Positions 24,941 through 33,477 are shown, counted from the first letter of the stretch. The stretch: DNA of 64,000 nt from PALSA-1353 sp050014015 (GCA_050014015.1 JBEKEC010000013.1:21000-84999); one strand, 5' to 3'. The notes: generated by a model not told the origin, from the letters alone. Translations and numbers: made by a program.

Positions 24941-25519
24941 ATGGAATTCTCAGTGATTTATAGCGTCGATGTCCCCCGCGATGTCTCAATCGTCCAGTAT
25001 CAACCGCCCCGGTCGCAACTGCGCAACCACTGGCAATTGACGGAAGGCGATGAATCCTATGAGTACGGTTATCTCGACGGGGACTGGGCAAAGGGGAAAC
25101 ATCGCAAGTACGTTGCGGCGCTGCCGGCCGCACATTTCGTGCAGTTTCTGGAATCTCAGTCATTCACCGGATCGCTGGAAAACACCATGGGAATGATCGG
25201 TGCCCCCGGTGCCCCCGGTGCCCCCGGTGCCGAGCCGTTCTACGCGATGATGCCGGCGTTTGCACTCAACGGCGACGATCCACAGGCGATCCAATCGGCC
25301 TACTTTTGCCCGCTGGCGACACGGGAAGAAATCATCCGGTTCATTGCGTCGCAAGGCGTCGATGTTCCGCAAGCGTTAAGCGACATGCCGGGGCAATTGC
25401 GACTGTGGGAATCCGATGAGGCGGCGGAGCGGAACGACTGGCGTCGGATTGAAACGGCCATCAAGGCGTCACTGGAGCAATGGATCGCTGACGGTTGCGA
25501 TTTGGACGTGTTGAACTAG
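24941..25519 (+). CDS. Element protein of unknown function with (GAP)n insert
   Basis: The 192-residue product begins with a beta-rich region (MEFSVIYSVDVPRDVSIVQY, then WQLTEGDESYEYGYLDGDW and GKHRKYVAAL). A collagen-like (GAP)3 repeat lies near residue 88 (GAPGAPGAPGAE). A helical, acidic C-terminal half follows. TGGAGGG lies just before the ATG. The GAP repeat is encoded by near-perfect nine-base units (GGTGCCCCC), so it can expand or shrink by slippage. I recognise no catalytic motif. Confidence 0.6.
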   Translation: MEFSVIYSVDVPRDVSIVQYQPPRSQLRNHWQLTEGDESYEYGYLDGDWAKGKHRKYVAALPAAHFVQFLESQSFTGSLENTMGMIGAPGAPGAPGAEPFYAMMPAFALNGDDPQAIQSAYFCPLATREEIIRFIASQGVDVPQALSDMPGQLRLWESDEAAERNDWRRIETAIKASLEQWIADGCDLDVLN

Positions 25520-25533
25520 CTGGAGGGTCGAAC

Positions 25534-25716
25534 ATGGCGGCGAAACAGATTGAGCGGGTCACGATTCAAACGGCCGGCGGCAATACGCTGGAGTTGTTTT
25601 ACAACCCGGAGAACAACCTGCTGGTGGTGGATTTGATCGCGGCGAATGAATGCGGCGGCAATGAAGTGGTGCGGATGAAGCTGGACGAGACGCGGATGTT
25701 GTCTCACTGCAAATGA
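25534..25716 (+). CDS. Small acidic beta-rich protein (60 residues)
   Basis: The product begins MAAKQIERVTIQTAGGNTLE and has a YNPENNLLVVDLIAANECGG core. The ATG at 25534 has CTGGAGGG at ideal distance. The longer frame from 25495 overlaps the previous gene without a site. It lies 14 bases after the previous stop in the same operon. No family is recognised. Confidence 0.6.
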   Translation: MAAKQIERVTIQTAGGNTLELFYNPENNLLVVDLIAANECGGNEVVRMKLDETRMLSHCK

Positions 25717-25769
25717 CCGCTTGACGATGCCGGGGTTCGCGGCCCGGCTTCACTCGAATTGGAGGCACA

Positions 25770-25949
25770 ATGACCACTGTCACTCTCAACGACAAAGAGC
25801 TTGCAACAATTCTGGCCGCACTACGGGCATATCAAGATTCGGAACGGATGGATGATCCGATCATCGCGGAGATTCTTGCCGAAGGTCAATTGACGGATGA
25901 AGAGATTGACGACCTGTGCGAGCGGATCAATTTCGGGGATGAACCATGA
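25770..25949 (+). CDS. Small acidic helical protein (59 residues)
   Basis: The product reads MTTVTLNDKELATILAALRA, then YQDSERMDDPIIAEILAEGQ and LTDEEIDDLCERINFGDEP. GGAGG lies just before the ATG. The stop overlaps the next start (ATGA at 25946-25949), which strongly supports translation. It is highly acidic in its second half, a pattern shared by DNA-mimic and antitoxin-like proteins, but no assignment is possible. Confidence 0.7.
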   Translation: MTTVTLNDKELATILAALRAYQDSERMDDPIIAEILAEGQLTDEEIDDLCERINFGDEP

Positions 25950-26326
25950 GCGCTCCACAAGCCGCATCGCGTTTTGATCCAGGCAAGCGATATGCCGATC
26001 TTGTGCGGGAAATCCGTCAGTACAAAGCCTTGGCGTCGGCGGTAAGTCTGTCTGTCACCGGGTACGAAACGATCCGGGTGAATGGCTCCAACCTGTACAG
26101 CACGGAGGGCCGCTACGTTTCGCGTCCACTTATTCCGGGCACGCCCTGTTACCGACACGCCAAGGCGATGAAGGATCGCTTCACGCGGCAAGCCGCGAAG
26201 CTGCAAAAGCAATTGGCGGCGTTAGGGCCGAATCCCCATGATACTTTTAAGCCGTTACCGGCAGACAAATGCGAGGCTCGGATTCGCCAGCAATACGATC
26301 CGGCCTGGACGCCGCAGATGTTCTGA
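25946..26326 (+). CDS. Last gene of the small-gene operon, unknown basic protein
   Basis: The 126-residue product is basic and mainly helical (RYADLVREIRQYKALASAVS, then RHAKAMKDRFTRQAAKLQKQ). It overlaps the upstream gene by four bases (ATGA). About 65 bases after its stop there is a strong intrinsic terminator, so it closes the operon. I recognise no family. Confidence 0.65.
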   Translation: MSAPQAASRFDPGKRYADLVREIRQYKALASAVSLSVTGYETIRVNGSNLYSTEGRYVSRPLIPGTPCYRHAKAMKDRFTRQAAKLQKQLAALGPNPHDTFKPLPADKCEARIRQQYDPAWTPQMF

Positions 26327-26390
26327 GCCGCGTTGCGAGCCGGCGCCGAGCGTATAATCTGATAGCGCTCTCATGGCGCGATCCTTCATG

Positions 26391-26429
26391 CCCCGCGGCT
26401 TTGATTGATTGGTTGGCCGCGGGGTTTTT
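26391..26429 (+). terminator. Intrinsic terminator of the small-gene operon
   Basis: A perfect nine-pair stem CCCCGCGGC/GCCGCGGGG (26391-26399 and 26416-26424) encloses a 16-base loop and is followed directly by TTTTT. It lies downstream of the last small gene and upstream of attR. Confidence 0.88.
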
Positions 26430-26863
26430 GTTTGCGGGGCGCTCCACTATTTGCCATCCAACCGTACCCGCGCTATTTGCACAGAAATGCCATTGCTCAC
26501 AGAATGCCCGCCAGGGCCTCTCCGTGCGATTCTAGCGAGAGGTAGCGGCGACGCATACCGAAGCCGGGGGACAGGCCGCGGAATGCGCTGCAAGGGGCGC
26601 TCTGGCGCTGGAATCGGCTGGCCGGACGGACTTGAAACGAGCCTTCATCGACGGCCGAATGACGTTACTGTGGGCGATCCCCGAAACCGCCTCTATTCCG
26701 AACAAAACCCCAAAGCGTACCGGACACGATTTTGGCGAAAATGGACCCGACTACGCTCGGACTACGCTCGTCAATTTGTTTTTTGATTCGGTATGAGGTA
26801 TGTTCAGTCCAGCGTACAAATCTCAAATGTGTTCCACGACACGAGTTGCGAGCTTAGGAATCA
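26430..26863. other. Right end of the element, no gene
   Basis: About 430 bases between the terminator and attR contain only short open frames without resemblance to families. The region holds the right pair of candidate arm-type sites (26750-26770). Confidence 0.55.
26750..26770 (+). promoter_or_regulatory. Candidate integrase arm-type sites, right pair
   Basis: ACTACGCTCG occurs at 26750-26759 and again at 26761-26770, 94 bases inside attR. It is preceded by a block (ACCGGACACGATTTTGG) that resembles the one before the left pair at 6910-6931. Confidence 0.7.
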
Positions 26864-26906
26864 GATCGACAGTCCGGTACTCTATCCAATTGAGCTACGC
26901 GCCCGA
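26864..26906. repeat. attR: displaced 5' half of tRNA-Asp
   Basis: These 43 bases are identical to 6778-6820 and correspond to the 5' half of tRNA-Asp on the minus strand. The 3' half of a tRNA does not follow, so this copy is not a functional gene. It marks the right end of the integrated element. Confidence 0.9.
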
Positions 26907-26978
26907 GCGTTCCGGGGCCTTGGCATGACGCCCCTGTGGTTTGTAAATCTATTTAGACGCCGGTGGAAGTCAAGCCGG

Positions 26979-26984
26979 TATAAT
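26979..26984 (+). promoter_or_regulatory. Candidate -10 box
   Basis: TATAAT lies nine bases before the ATG at 26993. No good -35 hexamer is visible at normal spacing. If used, the message for the RNase HII-like gene would have almost no leader. Confidence 0.4.
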
Positions 26985-26992
26985 CCGCGCGC

Positions 26993-27964
26993 ATGATCTT
27001 GGCAGGGATTGACGAGGCGGGATATGGGCCGCTGCTGGGCCCGCTGGTGGTTGGATGCTGCGCGTTTGACCTGGGTCCGATGGACGGCCGGCAGGCGATT
27101 CCGTGCCTGTGGAAGCGGCTGGCGAGGCTGGTGAGCAAAAACCGGCTGGCTTCGGGCCGAAAACTGCACGTCAACGACAGCAAGCTGGTTTATTCCACGG
27201 CGACGGGGTTGAAGGAACTGGAGCGATCCGTCCTTGCGGTGCTTTGTACTTATGGGGAAATGCCGGGCGACCTGACCGCCCTGCTGCAACGAACGAGCCA
27301 GGACGTGTTGGCGGAGTTGCCGGCGTATCCGTGGTATCAACCGGCCGACAACGAGATTTTCCCGATCGAGCAGGAAGCGCTGCCGATCCAGCTTTTCGCC
27401 AACGCCCTGCGGGCGGAGATGAATCGCTCGCAAACGCGCTGCGTCCATCTGGCGGCGCGGGTGGTGCTGGAACGCCGGCTCAATCAGCTTTTCAACGCGA
27501 CGCGCAACAAGGCATCCGTCCTTTTTTCCACCAGCGCGATTCATCTGGACTATCTGCTGAGAACCTACGGGTCTGAACCGATGACCATTTTCTGCGATCG
27601 CCAGGGCGGCCGCGAGCATTACGGCTCGCTGCTGCGGCTCATGTTCGACGAGTGGTCTCTGGAAGTGCTGCAGGAACAGGATGGACATGCCTATTATCGC
27701 CTGCACAAGGGATCGAACAGCGTCAGGATCATCTTCCGCGAAAGAGCCGAGACGCAGTGCATGGCCGTGGCGTTGGCGTCGATGCTGAGCAAATATCTCC
27801 GCGAAGCGCTGATGCGGCGATTCAACGCGTTCTGGACGAGCCACATGCCGCAGGTGGTCCCCACGGCGGGATATTACAGCGACGGGACAAGATTTTTGCG
27901 CGACATCGACCGGACACGCCGGGAGTTGGGGATTGCCGATGAGCAGTTGATACGGAGCAGGTGA
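26993..27964 (+). CDS. Ribonuclease HII-like protein
   Basis: The 323-residue protein opens with GIDEAGYGPLLGPLVVG, the first catalytic Asp-Glu motif of type 2 RNases H. It has the family LxDSK motif (HVNDSKLVY), a later Asp (IFCDRQGG) and the conserved helix (MAVALASMLSKYLREALM, usually ASILAKVTRDxLM). The family cleaves RNA in RNA/DNA hybrids. The GRG motif that contacts the RNA-DNA junction reads GYG here. The protein is about 100 residues longer than ordinary RNase HII, with an insert between the first two motifs. It may be a planctomycete-specific relative with altered substrate. Confidence 0.75.
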   Translation: MILAGIDEAGYGPLLGPLVVGCCAFDLGPMDGRQAIPCLWKRLARLVSKNRLASGRKLHVNDSKLVYSTATGLKELERSVLAVLCTYGEMPGDLTALLQRTSQDVLAELPAYPWYQPADNEIFPIEQEALPIQLFANALRAEMNRSQTRCVHLAARVVLERRLNQLFNATRNKASVLFSTSAIHLDYLLRTYGSEPMTIFCDRQGGREHYGSLLRLMFDEWSLEVLQEQDGHAYYRLHKGSNSVRIIFRERAETQCMAVALASMLSKYLREALMRRFNAFWTSHMPQVVPTAGYYSDGTRFLRDIDRTRRELGIADEQLIRSR

Positions 27965-27965
27965 A

Positions 27966-28083
27966 TCGGAAACTCGAAATTCGAATGACGAATCAAATTC
28001 GAAATTCGAAATTCGAAACCAAGGCGTTTCGAGTTTCAACCTTCGAGTTTGATTCGAATTTCGAGTTTCGAATTTCGAATTTC
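27966..28083. repeat. AT-rich inverted repeat built from GAAATTCGAA units
   Basis: Many overlapping copies of GAAATTCGAA/TTCGAATTTC form a large imperfect palindrome between two convergent genes. It could act as a bidirectional terminator or be a dispersed repeat. I see no open frame. Confidence 0.75.
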
Positions 28084-28093
28084 CTCGGTCCGG

Positions 28094-28537
28094 TCACGTG
28101 AATTGCGACGCTACGCTGACGTAGCGCATGCGGGTTTCATATAACGCTGTGTCGAGGAGCGATTTTTCCTCCGGGGTCAGGTTTCCGCGGGTTTTTTCTT
28201 CCAGGACGCCGAGGATGTCGATCTGGTGCTTGGCCATGTCCAGGTTGACGTTGGGCTCGGACCCCCGGGTGGTGAGATCGCCGAGATAATAGAGAACCTG
28301 AGTGAGGATGGATTGGACGAGGGTGGGGAAGCTGGCCGGGGGCAATTCGCCGCGGGCGCGGCCGGGCGCGGGGGCGGACCGCGGCGATGACGGGCCCGCG
28401 CCGGGAGCGGCGGAAGGCGCGGCGGCCGCGGATTCCCTGGCTTTGCGGGCTTCCTCCTCGACCAGACGTTTCTTTTCTTCCTGCGCTTGACGCTTCCAAT
28501 CGGTATCTATGTGAATGGAGGGTTTTTCTTCGGCCAT
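28094..28537 (-). CDS. DUF1844 protein
   Basis: From the ATG at 28537 the product is 147 residues. It starts MAEEKPSIHIDTDWKRQAQE, has an Ala/Pro-rich linker, and then the DUF1844 core (FPTLVQSILTQVLYYLGD, then AKHQIDILGVLEEKTRGNLT and EEKSLLDTALYETRMRYV). This domain is common in planctomycetes and other phyla with intracellular structures or large genomes; its function is unknown. The longer frame upstream is repeat sequence, so the start at 28537 is preferred. Confidence 0.85.
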   Translation of the reverse strand: MAEEKPSIHIDTDWKRQAQEEKKRLVEEEARKARESAAAAPSAAPGAGPSSPRSAPAPGRARGELPPASFPTLVQSILTQVLYYLGDLTTRGSEPNVNLDMAKHQIDILGVLEEKTRGNLTPEEKSLLDTALYETRMRYVSVASQFT

Positions 28538-28637
28538 GCCAGACTCCTGTTCGTTGCTATAACTTAGGGTATCGCATCGGGGTTCCGCAATGGCAAGACC
28601 GAGGCGGGCTTGCCAATTCTTCCGGGACCAAAGCCGA

Positions 28638-28783
28638 TTGAACCGCCAAGCCGCCAAGATCGCCAAGAATAATCAAAGAATATCAAGGTTTGGACCTAAA
28701 CGATGTGTGTTGAACACTGCACTTTCAAAGCTCTCAAAATTCAACTGTGATTTCTTGGCGATCTTGGCGGCTTGGCGGTTCGA
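28638..28783. repeat. Long inverted repeat with CCGCCAAG units
   Basis: The arm at 28638-28670 (GAACCGCCAAGCCGCCAAG, then ATCGCCAAGAA) is matched in reverse by 28752-28783. About 80 bases lie between the arms. A related but distinct repeat occurs at 54766-54862. Confidence 0.8.
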
Positions 28784-28899
28784 TCTCTGCTCTCCCGAAA
28801 ATATTGGCAGACCCGATCGAGGGGAACGAGTTGCTAGGGTTGTACTGCCGTTGGCATCGTCGTTACAATTATTTGCGTCATTTGGGAACGGGAAACGAC

Positions 28900-29574
28900 A
28901 TGCCAATCAACGTTCAATGCAGTTGCGGCAAACGGATGGGACTGAGCGATGCGCTGGCGGGGAAGATGATCAAATGTCCCGCATGCGGGGACGCGATCCA
29001 CGTCCCGGCCGCGGCTGGGCCGGCGGCGGGAAAGAAGCCCGCCGCCAAACCCGGCGGCCCGGCCGTCTACGTCTCCAAAGGCAAGATCGTCGCGTTGGTG
29101 TCGCTGGTCATCGTGTTCATCCTGGGCATCATGTTCTACAGGGGCCCGGTGCGCGTGTGGCACCAATGGGAAGACGTTGGGCCCAAAGCCCAGGCCGATG
29201 TGACGGATGTCCTCACCTTCGGACTTCAAGCCTACCTGTCCGAAAATGGAATGTATAACCCGGCGTCTCCCCACGCCGGCCCGTCGGTCGACAGTGTGTC
29301 GTTTTTCCGGCCCACGCTGGTCATGAGCATGCCCGAGAAGGTGGCGTTCTTCGGCAAGAGCAACCAGGGCGATTTCAAAGGATATTACCACCCAGCCAGC
29401 GGAGAAATCGAAGCGGACGTCGCCTACGGCGGCATTTCCTTCGCGGGGGCGGTGGATCTCGCCCGAGCCACGGGCAAATTCCACATGACCGGCCGAATGG
29501 CCAACGGCTTTCCCCAGGCCGAAGTCAACGGAACGCCGATCAAGATCGTCTGGCCGGAGAAGGACAAGGAGTAG
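28900..29574 (+). CDS. Zinc-ribbon membrane protein, unknown
   Basis: From the ATG at 28900 the product is 224 residues. A zinc ribbon (CSCGKRMGLS...IKCPACG) is at the N-terminus. A Pro/Ala/Lys-rich linker follows, then one transmembrane helix (IVALVSLVIVFILGIMFY) and an extracytoplasmic domain (about 150 residues). The zinc ribbon plus membrane arrangement is frequent in planctomycete proteins of unknown role. The in-frame ATG at 28747 would add repeat-derived residues and is rejected. Confidence 0.65.
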   Translation: MPINVQCSCGKRMGLSDALAGKMIKCPACGDAIHVPAAAGPAAGKKPAAKPGGPAVYVSKGKIVALVSLVIVFILGIMFYRGPVRVWHQWEDVGPKAQADVTDVLTFGLQAYLSENGMYNPASPHAGPSVDSVSFFRPTLVMSMPEKVAFFGKSNQGDFKGYYHPASGEIEADVAYGGISFAGAVDLARATGKFHMTGRMANGFPQAEVNGTPIKIVWPEKDKE

Positions 29575-29593
29575 TGATGGGGTGTTCGTCGTA

Positions 29594-29656
29594 AAGGGGA
29601 CATTCAAGATTTCGTTGTTCTCGGGTCGCAGAGCGGGAAATCTTGAATGTCCCCTT
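29594..29656. repeat. 19-bp-arm inverted repeat
   Basis: AAGGGGACATTCAAGATTT (29594-29612) is matched exactly in reverse by 29638-29656. The 25-base spacer contains no gene. It may act as a terminator for the membrane-protein gene. Confidence 0.8.
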
Positions 29657-29673
29657 AACCGGGTCTTTGGTTT

Positions 29674-30165
29674 ATGGCATCGGAGATTACAAAACTCTGG
29701 ACACTGCAAGAGCCATTGTTTTCATTAACATCCGGTACGGTGGACCACTCGAAGTCAGCCTTTTATAACGATCTTGGATTGGTACCCCAAGCGTATAGAA
29801 GGCTTTGGGACATGATCGGCGAGCCAAGGGGCCAAGTCCTTTGGTGCTACACAGTTGACGACCTTCCCCGTACAGGCATAAGTAAACGAAAATGGTCACT
29901 GGCTGTTCCGGAAGACCAAGTCATCTGTCGCATTAACGACTGCGCGTGGAATATTATCATTGAGATGACGGATGTTTTTTATGCGGCTCCCGGTGATGTT
30001 ATTACCCCGCAGCTAGAACGACCACCAGAAAGCGGGGACTGGTGGGATAAGGTTATCAACCGCGACGTAAAAGCCCATCGCTATATTTCAGCACTGATAC
30101 GTCACCCGGTTCCTGAAACTTGGGTGGTCGAGTCGGGCGATTGGCGAGTAAGGTCAGTCAGCTAA
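29674..30165 (+). CDS. Hypothetical protein (163 residues)
   Basis: The product has Trp-rich, mixed structure (EITKLWTLQEPLFSLTSGT, then DHSKSAFYNDLGLVPQAYRR and VLWCYTVDDLPRTGISKRKW). No leader or membrane helix is present. I recognise no family. Base composition is visibly lower in GC than its neighbours, so it may be a recent arrival. Confidence 0.5.
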   Translation: MASEITKLWTLQEPLFSLTSGTVDHSKSAFYNDLGLVPQAYRRLWDMIGEPRGQVLWCYTVDDLPRTGISKRKWSLAVPEDQVICRINDCAWNIIIEMTDVFYAAPGDVITPQLERPPESGDWWDKVINRDVKAHRYISALIRHPVPETWVVESGDWRVRSVS

Positions 30166-30261
30166 GGTGTTGCTGAGATTGGGACACTCCCGCCTGCCGT
30201 AAGGGCCGCGTTTTCCTTGACGGGTCCGGCTTGGCGATATAGCTTCGCCGGCCTCATTGAA

Positions 30262-31239
30262 ATGAGCACGTTGCGTCAGCCTGCCATCTCGGTCGCCTTG
30301 TGTACTTACAACGGCGGCGCGTTTTTGCCTGAACAATTGCGGAGCCTGGCCGAGCAAACGGTTTTGCCGGGCGAGTTGGTGGTGTTTGATGATGGATCGA
30401 CGGATCAAACGATTGAGACGTTGCGACGGTTTGCCCAGGGCAATCCGGGGTTTGAGGTGAGAATCGAGGTGAACGATTCGAGGCTGGGGCCGGCGGCGAA
30501 TTTTGAACGGGCGATCCGGGCTTGCCGGGGGGAGATCATTGCACTTTGCGATCAGGATGACCAGTGGATGCCGGAGAAGCTTCAGACGATCGGGGGAGAG
30601 TTCGCGAGGAACCCGGAGTTGGGATTGGTCTTCAGCGATGCGGAGATTTGTGATGAGGGGCACCAATCGCTGGGATACCGGCTGTGGCAGAGCGTGGGAC
30701 TGGTGGGGAATCTGCGACGGAAGTTGGACCGGGGGCGTGCGTTCGAAGTGATCCTGCGTCAGAACGTGGTGACCGGGGCGACGATGGCATTCGCGGCGAG
30801 GCTGCGAGAGTTGGTATTGCCGATCGATCCGCTGTGGATGCACGATGGATGGATCGCGCTGCTGATCGCGGCGGTGGCGCCGGTGTCGGCGATCCCGCGT
30901 CCGCTGGTGCGGTATCGGCAGCATGCGGGCCAATCCATCGGAGCGATGAGGCGTTCGCTGTATCAGCAATATCTGAACGCGAAGAAGATGGATGGGCCGT
31001 GGTTCGGCAGGCAGGCGGACCTTTACGACGCGGCGCGGCGGCGGCTGTCGGAGGCGAGCGGGGTGCGGCCGGGGGCGATCGAGCTTTTGGGGCAGAAGGT
31101 GCGGCATTTTCGCCGGCGGTCGGCGATCCATCGCCGCGGGGTAACGCGGATTTTGCCGAGCACGATCGAATTCGTTACCTTGCGGTATCGCCGCTTTTCA
31201 CTGGGTTGGAAGAGTTTCGCCCAGGATTTGTTTCTCTGA
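30262..31239 (+). CDS. Family 2 glycosyltransferase (surface polysaccharide)
   Basis: From the ATG at 30262 the product is 325 residues. It has the GT-A fold features ISVALCTYNGG, ELVVFDDGSTDQT and LGPAANFERAI, then the metal-binding ALCDQDDQWMPEKL. A later MHDGWIALLIA segment is typical of rhamnosyltransferase-like GT2 members. It is the first gene of a locus with Wzm/Wzt, 17 bases upstream of the permease, and would add a sugar to a lipid-linked glycan at the cytoplasmic face. The exact donor is unknown. Confidence 0.85.
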   Translation: MSTLRQPAISVALCTYNGGAFLPEQLRSLAEQTVLPGELVVFDDGSTDQTIETLRRFAQGNPGFEVRIEVNDSRLGPAANFERAIRACRGEIIALCDQDDQWMPEKLQTIGGEFARNPELGLVFSDAEICDEGHQSLGYRLWQSVGLVGNLRRKLDRGRAFEVILRQNVVTGATMAFAARLRELVLPIDPLWMHDGWIALLIAAVAPVSAIPRPLVRYRQHAGQSIGAMRRSLYQQYLNAKKMDGPWFGRQADLYDAARRRLSEASGVRPGAIELLGQKVRHFRRRSAIHRRGVTRILPSTIEFVTLRYRRFSLGWKSFAQDLFL

Positions 31240-31256
31240 TTAAAAAGGCGATTGCC

Positions 31257-32117
31257 ATGAATCCATCTTCCGACGTGGTCATCCACACGCCCGAATCGCA
31301 TCAATCGATCCCGCTGAATCCATGGCAAATCGTGCGGCAGCTTTGGCGGCAGCGGCAATTGCTGCGGCAGCTCACCAACCGCGCGGTGCAACAACGGTTT
31401 CGCGGCTCGGCATTGGGATTGCTCTGGGCGATGCTCAATCCGATCTTCATGCTTTTGGTCTACACTTACGTCTTCGGCATCGTCCTGGGGGTGAAGTGGA
31501 ACGGGCAGGGAAGCTCGTTCGTGTTTGCGATGAATCTTTTTTGCGGGCTGATCGTGTATGGCATATTTGCCGAGAGCGTTGGGGCAGCCTCGATTCAGGT
31601 CTTGTCCAATCCGAGTTACGTCAAGAAAATTCTTTTCCCGCTGGAGATTTTGCCGCTGGCGGGGTTGGGGGCGGCGATCACATTCAACCTTTTCTCGCTG
31701 GTGGTTCTGCTGTTCTGCACGCAATTCTTCATGAGTCCGCTCTCGGTGCACGTGATCGCCTTGCCGATCGTGTGGATCCCGCTGTTTTTGTTCACGGCGG
31801 GACTGTCGTGGATCGTGGGGGCGATGGGAGTTTTCGTGCGCGACATCGGCCAATTGATCCTCATCATTCTGCAAATCGTGTTCTATCTCTGCCCGATCGT
31901 GTATCCGCTGGCCCGGGTGCCGGTCCCGATGCAGCGATGGTATTTGTGGTTGAATCCTCTGGCGGTGTTCGTGGAGGAGACGCGGCAGGTTTTGTTGCAG
32001 CATCGCTGGCCGCAGTTGGGGTGGCTGCTGCCGAACTACGCGATCTGCCTCCTGGTGTTCATTTTCGGATACTATGTTTTCATGAAGGCCAAGCGAGGAT
32101 TTGCGGATGTCATCTAA
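31257..32117 (+). CDS. wzm: Polysaccharide ABC transporter permease (Wzm/TagG type)
   Basis: The 286-residue product has about six hydrophobic helices after a cytoplasmic amphipathic start (WRQRQLLRQLTNRAVQQRFR, GSALGLLWAMLNPIFMLL), the hallmark of the ABC-2 permeases for polysaccharide export. The end (FMKAKRGFADVI) matches the family. The stop lies inside the start region of the ATPase gene (11-base overlap), so both are translated together. It would export O-antigen- or capsule-like glycan across the inner membrane. Confidence 0.9.
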   Translation: MNPSSDVVIHTPESHQSIPLNPWQIVRQLWRQRQLLRQLTNRAVQQRFRGSALGLLWAMLNPIFMLLVYTYVFGIVLGVKWNGQGSSFVFAMNLFCGLIVYGIFAESVGAASIQVLSNPSYVKKILFPLEILPLAGLGAAITFNLFSLVVLLFCTQFFMSPLSVHVIALPIVWIPLFLFTAGLSWIVGAMGVFVRDIGQLILIILQIVFYLCPIVYPLARVPVPMQRWYLWLNPLAVFVEETRQVLLQHRWPQLGWLLPNYAICLLVFIFGYYVFMKAKRGFADVI

Positions 32118-33477
32118 CGGCCAACCGGCCCTGGACGAGGGGCTGGTCCTTTCGGTGCGGGGGGTGGGGAAGTGCTACCAGATTTACGCGCATCCGCGGC
32201 ATCGGCTGTTGCAATCGTTCCTCGGGGGCCGGCGGAAGCTGTACCACGAATTTTGGGCACTGCGCGACGTGAGCTTTGACGTGGCTCGCGGGCAGTGCGT
32301 GGGGATAGTCGGGCAGAACGGCGCGGGCAAGAGCACGCTGCTGCAAATCGCCACGGGGATTTTGGCCCCCACGACGGGGATGGTGCTTTCGCGCGGGCGC
32401 GTGGTTTCGATGCTGGAGTTGGGAAGCGGATTCAACCCGGAATTCACGGGGCGGGAGAACGTTTATCTGAACGCGTCGCTGCTCGGGCTGAATCAAGGGG
32501 AAATCGACCAGAAATTCGAGCAGATCGCGGATTTCGCGGACATCGGCCAGTTCATCGAATCCCCGGTGAAGCATTATTCGAGCGGGATGGTGGCGCGGCT
32601 GGCGTTTGCGGTTTACAGTTCGCTCGATCCGCGGCTTTTGATCGTGGATGAAATTTTGTCCGTGGGCGACGCGAAATTCCAGGCGAGGTGTTTTCGCCGG
32701 ATTCGGGAATTGCGGGATGGGGGGACTTCGATTTTGCTGGTGAGCCATTCGTCGGAGCAGATCATCCAGCATTGCGAGCGCGCGGTCCTGCTGCACCAGG
32801 GTCATTGCGTGGCAATCGGTGAACCGCGCCAGGTGATCAACCAATACACCGAGCTGCTGTTCGGGAGCGAGAAGACCGTTCAGAAGGCTCCGGCGCAGCC
32901 GCGCCACGAGGCGGCAGTGGTCGTCGCGCCGCCGGCCGATCTGCCGGATCATCCGTTTTTCCACCAGACCGGCGCCGAAGAAATGTTCGACAAGCGCAAC
33001 ACGTACAACCCTTACGAGCATCGGTGGGGAAACGACGAGGCGCATATTCTGGACTATCTGCTGATGGCGGAGGATGGGACGGCGTATCCGGGGACGGTGG
33101 GGATGGATTCGACGGTGACGCTGTATTTGAAGGTCCTGGCTCACCGCGACATCGCTTTGCCGATCTTCGGGCTGAACATCAAGACCAAGGAAGGGCTGCT
33201 GCTTTACGGGAGCAATTCGCTCTTGGCGGCGACGGCGCCGCAGAGGCGGCCGCTGATCGCCGGGCAGATCGAGATCGTTCAGTTCCGCTGGACGGTGCGA
33301 TACAACGGCGGGGATTATCTTCTGAGCGTGGGATTGGCCAGCGGAGCGAGCCTGGACGACGCGATGCCGCTGGACCGGAGATACGATTCGATCCTGCTGC
33401 CGGTGCTGCCGAGCCGGCGATTCGTCGGGCTGGCGGACATGGAATTGAAGATCGAGCGATTCAGTGCGGGGGCTTGA
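32107..33477 (+). CDS. wzt: Polysaccharide ABC transporter ATPase with glycan-recognition domain (Wzt type)
   Basis: The 456-residue product has a nucleotide-binding domain with Walker A GQNGAGKST (near 68), the signature YSSGM (near 156) and Walker B LLIVDEIL (near 178). Residues about 300-456 form a separate beta-rich domain (LYLKVLAHRDIALPIFGLNI, then IVQFRWTVRYNGGDYLLSVG), as in Wzt proteins that bind the terminal modification of the exported O-antigen. This suggests chain length is set by a capping reaction; the kinase and methyltransferase genes nearby fit that idea (inference). The start at 32107 overlaps the permease gene. Confidence 0.92.
   Translation: MSSNGQPALDEGLVLSVRGVGKCYQIYAHPRHRLLQSFLGGRRKLYHEFWALRDVSFDVARGQCVGIVGQNGAGKSTLLQIATGILAPTTGMVLSRGRVVSMLELGSGFNPEFTGRENVYLNASLLGLNQGEIDQKFEQIADFADIGQFIESPVKHYSSGMVARLAFAVYSSLDPRLLIVDEILSVGDAKFQARCFRRIRELRDGGTSILLVSHSSEQIIQHCERAVLLHQGHCVAIGEPRQVINQYTELLFGSEKTVQKAPAQPRHEAAVVVAPPADLPDHPFFHQTGAEEMFDKRNTYNPYEHRWGNDEAHILDYLLMAEDGTAYPGTVGMDSTVTLYLKVLAHRDIALPIFGLNIKTKEGLLLYGSNSLLAATAPQRRPLIAGQIEIVQFRWTVRYNGGDYLLSVGLASGASLDDAMPLDRRYDSILLPVLPSRRFVGLADMELKIERFSAGA

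Noticed and set aside
26864..26906. A second tRNA-Asp gene
   Set aside because: Only the 5' half is present; there is no T arm or 3' acceptor strand. It is the attR copy.
26793..26996. A 67-residue plus-strand frame
   Set aside because: It is the translation of the attR tRNA remnant (IDSPVLYPIELRAR) and not a gene.
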